Assembly: GCA_964464925.1 (NCBI GenBank)
Contig: CAYXLI010000033.1
Coordinates: forward strand, 1-60,792
Origin: CAYXLI01 sp964464925
GTDB lineage: Bacteria; Acidobacteriota; Terriglobia; Bryobacterales; Bryobacteraceae
Direction of reading: 5' to 3'
DNA: 60,792 nt
Shown: piece by piece, positions 36,002 through 43,407 of the stretch
Layout: each line of letters starts with the position of its first letter
Numbering within the stretch: position 1 is the stretch's first letter
The notes under the pieces: generated by a model
What the model saw: only the letters and a program-made list of their open reading frames with translations
Databases searched by the model: none
What the model was told of the DNA's origin: nothing
Position numbers and translations under genes: made by a program

Positions 36002-36032
36002 TTTCGAGACGAAACAGTTTCGTTTCTATAAT
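36002..36032. promoter_or_regulatory. TetR-type operator overlapping divergent promoters
   Basis: ACGAAACAGTTTCGT (36009-36023) is an inverted repeat with seven-base arms around one central base. It overlaps TTTCG-AGA-CGAAA (36002-36014), a second repeat using the same half-site. A TATAAT box for the TetR gene lies right after it at 36027-36032. This is the expected location of the operator for the TetR/RND pair. Confidence 0.65.
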
Positions 36033-36055
36033 AGAATAGCACCAGGACCGCTTGC

Positions 36056-36664
36056 ATGGCGAAAGTGGAAGAAACGGACATACAGCAAAGAGGGCCGGGC
36101 CGGCCACGGGACGAGGCCACCAAGGAGCGCATACTGGATGCGGCGCTGGAATTGATTGAGGAGGTTGGGTTTTCGCAGGTTACGTGCGACGCAATCGCCC
36201 AGCGGTCGGGAGCCAGCAAGGCCACGATCTACCGGTGGTGGCCGAACAAGGTTGCAGTACTGATCGAGGCGTTCGTTCGTCGGATGGCACCGGAACTGCC
36301 GCTCCGCGAGGTAGACTCGTTTGAAGAATGGGTCAGGCTGCACGTGCAGGAGTTTGCGCAGGTGTTGATGGGGCGTAACGGGCGGCTTTTGGCGGCTATC
36401 GTTGCCGCGGCCCAAAGCGATCCCGAGGTGGAATCTACTTTTCTGTCCCACTGGATTGCACCGCGGCGTCAGCTATGGCGCACCGCACTAGAGCGCTTCC
36501 AGCAGCAGGGCGCGCTACCGGAGGGCCTCGACATAAATGTTATCCTCGATGCCATGTACGGTCCGCTGTACTTCCTCCTGATGGTCCGTCATGGAAAGGT
36601 GACGACAGGCTACGCCGACGCCCTCGCGCGCACTCTGCTCACCGGCTTCCTTCCGAGGAATTGA
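36056..36664 (+). CDS. TetR-family transcriptional regulator
   Basis: A 202-residue protein. The N-terminal helix-turn-helix is standard: RPRDEATKERILDAALELIE, then VTCDAIAQRSGASKATIYRW with the WWPNKVAVL ending. The C-terminal ligand domain has the shared TetR C-terminal phrase DPEVESTFLSHWIAPRRQLW and INVILDAMYGPLYFLLMVRH. It is divergent from the RND pump operon, and its promoter overlaps the inverted repeats listed at 36002-36032, so it most likely represses both the pump and itself. The inducing compound is not known. Confidence 0.92.
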   Translation: MAKVEETDIQQRGPGRPRDEATKERILDAALELIEEVGFSQVTCDAIAQRSGASKATIYRWWPNKVAVLIEAFVRRMAPELPLREVDSFEEWVRLHVQEFAQVLMGRNGRLLAAIVAAAQSDPEVESTFLSHWIAPRRQLWRTALERFQQQGALPEGLDINVILDAMYGPLYFLLMVRHGKVTTGYADALARTLLTGFLPRN

Positions 36665-36789
36665 TCTGCTCTTCGAGTCCCCTTGCTCAGTTCGTCGCGC
36701 CGAACAGTAGTGCGGTCGCTGGCGTTGATCTGCGTCCTATTGCGCATAGAGCGACGCGGCGACTCCGAGAAGTAGCGTTGCGGTTCGGA

Positions 36790-37944
36790 TTATTTGTTGT
36801 GACGGATGGGATTCTCGTACCAGACAACATTCTTGCTTTCGAATCCGGCAACAAGAACATCGAGATCACCATCGCCATCCATATCCAAGACGCGTACGTC
36901 GTAAGACGATTGATCGCCTGAGATCCGGTGGCGTTTGAAGTTGCCCTTGCCATCGTTCTCGAACCATGCGGCGATGCGCGAGTCTTTCGCGACGGTCACG
37001 ATGTCGGGCTTGCCATCCTGGTTGATGTCAGCCACTGCGAGCGCATGCGGTCCTTTCAGTTCGGTGTCGATGTCGTGCGGCTTCCAGGCAGGCGCTTCGT
37101 ACCAGGTCAGCCCTACTCCGTGTCCGCGGGAGCCAACAAAGTCGGGTTTTCCGTCCCCGTTCAAATCCGCTATCTGGATATTCGTGGCGCCGAGCTGATT
37201 GTCGGCGATCAGGTGCTTCCTCCAGGGCTGCCGCGGATCCTTTCCCTGCTCCCACCAGGCGAACCAATTCCCGCCTGGGGAGTCCTTTGCCGCACTGGCA
37301 ATGTCCGGACGTCCATCACCGTTGACGTCGCCGAACGCGACATAGTGGCTCAATCCGGGCGCGTCGCCCTTGGCGAACACGTATCGCGGCCAACGCTCGT
37401 ATACTTTCTGGCCTTTCGGGATGCTGTACCAGACCAGAGCATCCTTCATGGGGCCCTGGGGCTGCCCGCTGCTGCCGGCCAGATCGAGGCGGCCGTCCCG
37501 ATCAACGTCCCCGATCACCAACCCGTGAACCCCGTCTGCCCCGCCGTCCGCCGCGTCGTCGATCACGTGATACGTCCATTTGTTGTGCAACGGATCCTTC
37601 GGCTGCTCAAGCCAGTAGATCAGCCCTGGATGATAGCGAGCGGCAATCACGTCCACCCGGCCGTCTTGATTGACATCGAGCGAAACAGCGTAAATCGTCC
37701 GAATCCCTTCTCCCAACACCACGGGCTTCCAATCCGGTCCAACATAAAGCATCAACTTCTCGCTCTTGCTGGTGATGTCGCTGGCAATCACGTCAATCGT
37801 GCCATCGCCAGTGAAGTCTGCCGCAACGGCCGTTTGTGTGACGAATCCACCGGCAATGACGTGTTTCGGCCAATCCGCCAGTGTTTCGGTGTTGCCGAGC
37901 GGTACGCAGTATAGCAGCGCTAGAAAGACAAGACTCCGCATCAT
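36790..37944 (-). CDS. Secreted VCBS/FG-GAP beta-propeller protein
   Basis: A 384-residue protein with a signal peptide (MRSLVFLALLYCVPLGN). Seven calcium-type repeat loops are visible: DFTGDGTIDVIASD, DVNQDGRVDVIAAR, DVDRDGRLDLAGSS, DVNGDGRPDIASAA, DLNGDGKPDFVGSR, DINQDGKPDIVTVA and DMDGDGDLDVLVAG. The layout, length and position next to a receptor match the protein at 12262. The ATG lies four bases after the stop of receptor 4, so it is the last gene of a regulator/reductase/receptor/propeller operon. It is probably a periplasmic or surface binding scaffold; no enzymatic motif was recognised. The 125 bases downstream, up to the TetR stop, hold no gene. Confidence 0.85.
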   Translation of the reverse strand: MMRSLVFLALLYCVPLGNTETLADWPKHVIAGGFVTQTAVAADFTGDGTIDVIASDITSKSEKLMLYVGPDWKPVVLGEGIRTIYAVSLDVNQDGRVDVIAARYHPGLIYWLEQPKDPLHNKWTYHVIDDAADGGADGVHGLVIGDVDRDGRLDLAGSSGQPQGPMKDALVWYSIPKGQKVYERWPRYVFAKGDAPGLSHYVAFGDVNGDGRPDIASAAKDSPGGNWFAWWEQGKDPRQPWRKHLIADNQLGATNIQIADLNGDGKPDFVGSRGHGVGLTWYEAPAWKPHDIDTELKGPHALAVADINQDGKPDIVTVAKDSRIAAWFENDGKGNFKRHRISGDQSSYDVRVLDMDGDGDLDVLVAGFESKNVVWYENPIRHNK

Positions 37945-37948
37945 CGAA

Positions 37949-40900
37949 TCAAAATAATAACTTCATCCCAAACTCGAGCACGCGGGCAGGACCCGCGCCA
38001 GTCACCGCACCGTACGTTTGCGCGGGCTTTCCCGCACTGTCGAACCGGACGGTCGTATCAATGCCGGTGAACGAGGGATGATTCGGGAAGTTGAACGATT
38101 CTGCGCGGAATTGCAGACGCGCGCGTTCGGTCACGTTGAAGTTCTTGATCAGGGATGCATCCCACTGGCTGAATCCCGGCCCGATCATGGTGTTGCGGCC
38201 TACGTTGCCGAATCGACCCGCAACCATCTTTTCGGGAGCAACAAATGCTTCGGTGTTGAACCAGCGCGCCAGCGTTCGTTCCCTGGCGGGAAGGTTTGGG
38301 TCGCCGATCACTTCGGCGCGGGTCGAATTGGCGCCCACGCGCGCGCTGTCCACCAGTGCCGTAAAGGTCACGGGAGCGCCGCTTTGATAGGTCGTGACCC
38401 CGGCGAGTTCCCATCCTCCGAGCACATACCGGACAATTGCATCGTGAGCTTTGGTGAAGAACGGGATATCCCAGATGTAGTTCACATTCAGCAGATGGGC
38501 CCGGTGCACGGATGAGAGCGCATAATCGGCTCGTGCGTTGTAAGCGTCTTGCGGCGTACCCGATGAAGTATCCATGGCCTTCGACCAGGTGTAGTTCCCC
38601 GTGATCGAGAACCCGGCCGCCATGCGGCGGCTTATGGTAATTTGCATCGCGTTGTAGTTGGAATTGTCGCCATGGTCCCGCATGTTGATTGCGGCATATC
38701 CGGGATACGGACGCAGTGCATTCAGGTTGATGCTGCTGTTGGGCGGATTCAGCCGCGTACCGACGCGGAGTGCATTAATATTGATCGTCCGCGAAAGATG
38801 ACGGGCCAGATTGCCAACGTAACCCACATCCAGGATCACGTTGAGCGGCAATTGGTGTTGAACACCGAGGTTGTAGGAGATCACGCTCGGGGTATCGAGA
38901 TCGCGCGGCAGCATCGTCAGATTGGACGGAAACGCACGCGACGTACCTCCGGTGGGATTGTCGATGTTGCCATCGAAGATGCTGGACGTGACGTTGAAAG
39001 GCGGATTGCCGCTCGGATTGATCAGAACGTTCGTTGGAGTACGGTCGTAAAAGATACCGAAGCCGCCGCGGATTGCCGTGCCTCCGGAGCCAAAGGGATC
39101 GTAAGCGAATCCGAAACGCGGACCGATGTCCCTATAGTGGTTGTCATACGCGCCGCGTGGGAGGCCCACGAACAGCCGTTGTAGGGACGGATCGGAAGCA
39201 GCCGGGATGCGCCCATTCGCTTTGTCCGGAAAGCTCGAACCGAACAATACGATGCCGTTGTAGGGATCGCCAGTGCCCGGCGTCATGGATCCGTCGCTCT
39301 GGCTGATTTGCGGCGCCTTCTTCGGATCGAAATACTGGGGGAGGAAAGTCGATGTATTACCCAGTTGGTTGTAGAACGCCGGGATGTAGTTATAGCGGAT
39401 GCCGAGTTCAAGCGTCAACCGGCGGGACACTCTCCAGTTGTCCTGGAAATACGCGTCCACCTCGTTGAACCGTCCCCAGTAGTCTGCGTCCGCGCCGGAT
39501 TCCGTATAGTTCTGAAAATTACCCAGCAGCACGTCCGCGATCACGTTGCGCGTAGTGTTGCGTGCGGATGTCGCAAAAGTCACGGCGCCCTGATCGTTAA
39601 ATCGAATGTTCTCGTCCGTCCGGCTTCGTGTGATGTGCACTCCAACCTTCATCGAGTGACTACCCTTGATGAAGCTTAGGTCGTCTTTCCACATGAAGAT
39701 GCTATTGTTCTTCTTGATGCGGTCGCCGCCGTTGTATCCTGCGAATCCTGTGATGCTCAAATCGGGAACGATGCCGAAGCGGTTACCGGCAAGGAGTTCA
39801 GGCGCGCTGTAGCCGAGGGTGGAACGTTTCAGAATGTCGTTTTGCGGCTGCCCCACAATGATGTCGTGCGATAGGCTGAAGTTGAACGTATTCACGATTG
39901 ACGGCGAAAAGATGTGCGATAGCGAGTAGGCAGTCACATACGCCGGACGCGGGCGCCCACCAGGGACAATTCCGAGATTGCTCCCCTGAAATGCGTCGAG
40001 AATGTCCCACTCATCATGCACCCAGCGATAGTTCATCTGCGTCCGCGATGAGAGCTGATAATCGAAGCGAAGGAGCAACTCACGCGGATCGGTCTGACTG
40101 ACGCCGGTGGCCACGTAGTTTCCACCGGGGCCGGCGAAGTTGGGGAGCGGAATCGGCCGGAGCAACTTCGGTCCGTTCACCGAGAAGCGCGATGCAGGCA
40201 CGGTGCGGTCGGGGAACGGCGTGTTGGTGTTGGCCGGATCCACCGGAGGAGCAAGCGACGAGCTTCGGAAATCGCCAGAGCGCTCGGCCGCCGTTGGCAC
40301 AAGGTTCACGCGAGTCGATCCGACGTGACTGTACTTCCACTCCTGGCCGACGAAGAAGAACAGTTTGTCTCGCTGTCTATTGAATTTCGTTTTTGGGATC
40401 ACGACCGGTCCGCCTAGCGTATAACCGAAATCGTTGAAGCGGAGCGGGTCCACCGATCGTGCGAAGAACGTGCGAGCATCGAAGCGATCGTTACGAACGA
40501 ATTCAAAAAGCGTGCCGTGGAAAGTCTGGCCGCCGCTCTTGGTCACAACATTGACCAGCGCTCCGGACCGTCCGCCGAACTCCGCGCTATACCCGGAGGT
40601 CAGAATCTTCACTTCGGCGATTGCATCGGCGCTAGGGTTCACGGCGGCATTGGAGTTGCCGCCGTTATCCATGTTCTCGGCACCATCGACGTTGAACACG
40701 ATCGAATCGGTACGCAGTCCGTTGACTCGCTGGCCAGTGGTTGAGAGTGCCAGATTGAAGGGGTCGAGAGTCGTCGCGACCGCTCCCGGGATCAGGCGGA
40801 GCAGTTGCGAGTAGTTTCTTCCGTTGAGTGCGATCTGACTCAGTTGGCGGCTGGCGATGACCCGGGATGTATCGCCCGACGCGGTCTGCACCTGTTCTAC

Positions 40901-41263
40901 GGCAGCGGAGACGAGCAACGATTCCGAAAGCGATCCAACCTCGAGGCGGAAGTCAATCGTGCGGCGAGTGGCGGCGTCGAGGACCACGTCTGCCTGCTCG
41001 CTAGGCCGGAAGCCGTCCTTGTGGGCGCGCACGTTCCATGTGCCTTCAGGGAGTCCGGCAAAGATGTAGACGCCCGTGTCCTGCGTGACAGTCTCACGCA
41101 CCGCGCCGGTCGCCTTGTTAAGGACGGTCACCTTGCAACCCCCGACTGAAGCCCCGGAGGTATCAGTCACCTGGCCTGATATATCACCCACATTGGATTG
41201 CGCCGTGGCGAGAACGGCGCCAAGTACCAGAGAAAGTGCTCCGCACAGAATGCGCAACAACAT
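37949..41263 (-). CDS. TonB-dependent receptor, Oar-type
   Basis: A 1104-residue outer-membrane receptor. GGGAGG lies about nine bases before the ATG. The signal peptide RILCGALSLVLGAVLATA is followed by mature Gln (QSNVGDISG). Domains: carboxypeptidase-regulatory (GQVTDTSGASVGGCKVTVLN), plug (IALNGRNYSQLLRLIPGAVA; VFNVDGAENMDNGGNSNAAV; YSAEFGGRSGALVNVVTKSG), and a barrel ending EFGMKLLF. It sits third in the 42886-to-36790 operon, 24 bases after the aldo/keto reductase and four bases before the propeller gene. Together these suggest uptake and redox processing of one carbohydrate, with the winged-helix protein as its regulator. The ligand is unknown. Confidence 0.9.
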   Translation of the reverse strand: MLLRILCGALSLVLGAVLATAQSNVGDISGQVTDTSGASVGGCKVTVLNKATGAVRETVTQDTGVYIFAGLPEGTWNVRAHKDGFRPSEQADVVLDAATRRTIDFRLEVGSLSESLLVSAAVEQVQTASGDTSRVIASRQLSQIALNGRNYSQLLRLIPGAVATTLDPFNLALSTTGQRVNGLRTDSIVFNVDGAENMDNGGNSNAAVNPSADAIAEVKILTSGYSAEFGGRSGALVNVVTKSGGQTFHGTLFEFVRNDRFDARTFFARSVDPLRFNDFGYTLGGPVVIPKTKFNRQRDKLFFFVGQEWKYSHVGSTRVNLVPTAAERSGDFRSSSLAPPVDPANTNTPFPDRTVPASRFSVNGPKLLRPIPLPNFAGPGGNYVATGVSQTDPRELLLRFDYQLSSRTQMNYRWVHDEWDILDAFQGSNLGIVPGGRPRPAYVTAYSLSHIFSPSIVNTFNFSLSHDIIVGQPQNDILKRSTLGYSAPELLAGNRFGIVPDLSITGFAGYNGGDRIKKNNSIFMWKDDLSFIKGSHSMKVGVHITRSRTDENIRFNDQGAVTFATSARNTTRNVIADVLLGNFQNYTESGADADYWGRFNEVDAYFQDNWRVSRRLTLELGIRYNYIPAFYNQLGNTSTFLPQYFDPKKAPQISQSDGSMTPGTGDPYNGIVLFGSSFPDKANGRIPAASDPSLQRLFVGLPRGAYDNHYRDIGPRFGFAYDPFGSGGTAIRGGFGIFYDRTPTNVLINPSGNPPFNVTSSIFDGNIDNPTGGTSRAFPSNLTMLPRDLDTPSVISYNLGVQHQLPLNVILDVGYVGNLARHLSRTININALRVGTRLNPPNSSINLNALRPYPGYAAINMRDHGDNSNYNAMQITISRRMAAGFSITGNYTWSKAMDTSSGTPQDAYNARADYALSSVHRAHLLNVNYIWDIPFFTKAHDAIVRYVLGGWELAGVTTYQSGAPVTFTALVDSARVGANSTRAEVIGDPNLPARERTLARWFNTEAFVAPEKMVAGRFGNVGRNTMIGPGFSQWDASLIKNFNVTERARLQFRAESFNFPNHPSFTGIDTTVRFDSAGKPAQTYGAVTGAGPARVLEFGMKLLF

Positions 41264-41287
41264 CTTCCTACCTCCCGGCCCGACGTG

Positions 41288-42232
41288 TCAGGCGTTTTGC
41301 TGCTTCTTCTTCCAGTACTCCATTGTGGGTCCGGTATAGACTCCCTGGCCGACAATTGCGCGCTTCCGTACGTCTGCAATCTCTTCCGCGGTGAGCTTCT
41401 TCATCCCCTGCACGGTGCGGACGTTATCTTCCATCTGGCCCTGCGATCCAGCGCCGCAGATGGCGACGTGAACCGGCTGGCTGAGCGTGTAGCGCAGACA
41501 CTCGCTCGGGCTGAGTGCCCGTAGGAGGAACGCCTTGCAAAAGACCTTGATTGCTTGAATGCCGATGCCTGTCTCGACCGCTACGGGCAACGCGGTCTTC
41601 TCAAAGCTGAGATATGCATGATCGGCCGCATGCACGGGCATAAGCACGGTGTCCCACTTGTCGTATGCCTTGAGCAATTGAGCATGCACCGCCGGATCGT
41701 AGTGGCCGGTGAATCCGATGAAGCGGCACTTGCCCGCTTTCTTCGCGGCTTCGAATGCTTCCATCGCGCCGCCAGGTCCCAGGATTTGATCGATCTCTTC
41801 CTTACGCTGCACGCCGTGCATCTGCCACAGATCCAGGTGATCGGTTTTTAGTTTCCTAAGAGAATTCGCAAGTTCCGCTTCGGCGCCATCCTTGGTCCGC
41901 TTGCCCGATTTCGTAGTCAGGAAGATCTTCTTGCGGATCTCGCTTAATCCGATGCCGTAGGCTTCTTCCGCTTTCCCGTCCCAGTAACTTGCCGCGCAAT
42001 CGAAGTAGGTGACGCCCATCTCGTAAACGCGGCGGACGTGCGCGGCCGCTTCCTGCACCGTCGGATGCAGGTCCATACGCGCTCCGCCTTGTGCGATGAC
42101 AGTGACCTTCTCACCGGTTTTTCCAAGAATGGTTGTAGGGACATCTCCCGCTTTCACTTTGGCTGGACTGGCGTACGCCCCGGTCAACCCGGTTCCGACG
42201 AATGCGCCGCCGACAAACGTTCTTCTTCTCAT
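41288..42232 (-). CDS. Exported aldo/keto reductase
   Basis: A 314-residue protein with an export leader (MRRRTFVGGAFVGTGLTGAY, Tat-like). The aldo/keto reductase tetrad is present: Asp and Tyr in YFDCAASYWDG, Lys in FLTTKSGKRTKDG, and His in LDLWQMHGVQRKE. Further family marks are CRFIGFTGHYDPAVHAQLLK and the C-terminal AGSQGQMEDN cofactor segment. It would reduce or oxidise sugar aldehydes or ketones with NADP(H). Export with bound cofactor fits a Tat leader. AAGGAGG precedes the ATG. The gene is 12 bases after the winged-helix regulator and 24 bases before receptor 4, in one operon. It parallels the Tat-exported oxidoreductase at 13410. Confidence 0.88.
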   Translation of the reverse strand: MRRRTFVGGAFVGTGLTGAYASPAKVKAGDVPTTILGKTGEKVTVIAQGGARMDLHPTVQEAAAHVRRVYEMGVTYFDCAASYWDGKAEEAYGIGLSEIRKKIFLTTKSGKRTKDGAEAELANSLRKLKTDHLDLWQMHGVQRKEEIDQILGPGGAMEAFEAAKKAGKCRFIGFTGHYDPAVHAQLLKAYDKWDTVLMPVHAADHAYLSFEKTALPVAVETGIGIQAIKVFCKAFLLRALSPSECLRYTLSQPVHVAICGAGSQGQMEDNVRTVQGMKKLTAEEIADVRKRAIVGQGVYTGPTMEYWKKKQQNA

Positions 42233-42244
42233 GAGGCCTCCTTG

Positions 42245-42886
42245 TTATGCCCGACGAACAACGAAATAAGGTTGATTGGTGAGTTCCGCCGTGAAGCCCG
42301 GATACAGCCAGGCCGACGCCGGACCTTGTCTCAATTCGATGTAATATTGAAGCGGATACGCCGAGTCCGTGTAGCTGGCGCCAGTCCCCCGCGCGAGGAC
42401 AGACATAAGCAGCACAGTACCGCCCAAAAGCCACGGCCACCGCGGACGTCCGGCGGCTTCGACGGGAGGAGGCTGTATAAGACTTGGTGACGCCGGAGTA
42501 GCAACAACCGTAGTCAGAGGATCACGTTCCGCCTGAGGAGCGTCCCCGAACAGTTCGGCCTTCACCAAGAACCGATATCCGATCCTGGGAATCGTCTCCA
42601 GGAACCGTGGAGTCCCCGCCGAGTCACATAGCGCTTCGCGGATCTTGTTGACGATTTTGTTAAGGCGCTGGTCGTGCTCACCCCACGGCTCGTTTGGCCA
42701 TAGGGCTTGCCGCAGGACTTCGCGGGTAACAACCTCACCGGCATGTTCGAGCAATAACGCAAGGACCTGAAACGGCTGCCCAGTGAGTTTGATTCGGACG
42801 CCATGCTTACGGAGTTCATAGAGTTCCAGGTCCGCCTCGAAAACTCCAAAACGCACGCCACGGAATCTGGTATCTGCCGACCTCAC
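42245..42886 (-). CDS. Short CadC-like membrane winged-helix regulator
   Basis: A 213-residue protein starting at GTG with GGGAGG nine bases before. Residues ~10-107 are an OmpR/CadC-type winged helix (LTGQPFQVLALLLEHAGEVV; LNKIVNKIREALCDSAGTPR; FLETIPRIGYRFL). A Pro-rich linker and one transmembrane helix (WPWLLGGTVLLMSVLA, ~150-165) follow, leaving only ~48 residues outside. Acidobacterial relatives usually carry long propeller or TPR tails, so this one is short and may be a truncated or minimal form. The tail has aromatic residues (YPLQYYIELRQGPASAWLYP) that could still sense something. It leads the operon with the aldo/keto reductase, receptor 4 and propeller, and probably controls it. 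Confidence 0.8.
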   Translation of the reverse strand: MRSADTRFRGVRFGVFEADLELYELRKHGVRIKLTGQPFQVLALLLEHAGEVVTREVLRQALWPNEPWGEHDQRLNKIVNKIREALCDSAGTPRFLETIPRIGYRFLVKAELFGDAPQAERDPLTTVVATPASPSLIQPPPVEAAGRPRWPWLLGGTVLLMSVLARGTGASYTDSAYPLQYYIELRQGPASAWLYPGFTAELTNQPYFVVRRA

Positions 42887-43038
42887 GCGAAGCTGCCTCC
42901 CTTCCGCTGACTCAAGATTCTATATCAAACCCCTAAGGTTCGCTCAGGCCTCAACTTTCAATCGGTTAGCGGGGGAGGAACAAGGGATGCACAAAGAAGT
43001 GCTGGCATGGGCGCGTCCTAGGATAACTTGTTGTGACG

Positions 43039-43389
43039 ATGCTCTCGCTTCGTTGTCTGGCAATCTCGGTAGGCTGCTTGAGTTCTGTTTGGGCCGGCTT
43101 CCCGCGGGCGGAAATCCACAGCCGATTCCTCGCAGCCGGGGTGTACCTGCCCGACACCCGAAACGGCTACTATCGCGGTACCCGCTTCGATTGGTGCGGT
43201 GTTATTTACAGCTTGCAATTCGCCGGGCACGAGTTCTTTGGTGAATGGTTCGATAGACACGACCCGCTCAGGCACGACGCGATCACCGGCCCCGTGAACG
43301 TGTTCCGGAAAAGTTTGAACGGGCAGGAGCGCGTCGAGCCTGGCAAGACAGCTGTTTGGGAAACTAGGTACGAGTTCTACACTCGTTGA
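43039..43389 (+). pseudogene. Relic of a secreted sugar-epimerase-like protein
   Basis: An open frame of ~116 residues from ATG 43039, or GTG two codons earlier. The leader (LRCLAISVGCLSSVWA) and the segment GYYRGTRFDWCGVIYSLQFA with WFDRHDPLRHDAITGP resemble the N-terminal third of acidobacterial secreted proteins related to aldose epimerases. The last ~20 residues (ERVEPGKTAVWETRYEFYTR) resemble their C-terminal strand. The ~170 residues expected between are missing, so this looks like an internal in-frame deletion. It lies 18 bases before the PQQ dehydrogenase and may be cotranscribed. The family comparison is from memory; if it is wrong, this is a small secreted protein of unknown function. 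Confidence 0.45.
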
Positions 43390-43407
43390 TAGGAGTTAAG
43401 GCTGTCA

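Noticed and set aside
36928..37914. A 328-codon plus-strand open frame opposite the VCBS propeller gene
   Set aside because: It mirrors the Asp/Gly-rich repeats of the real gene on the other strand, and no independent start signal is visible.
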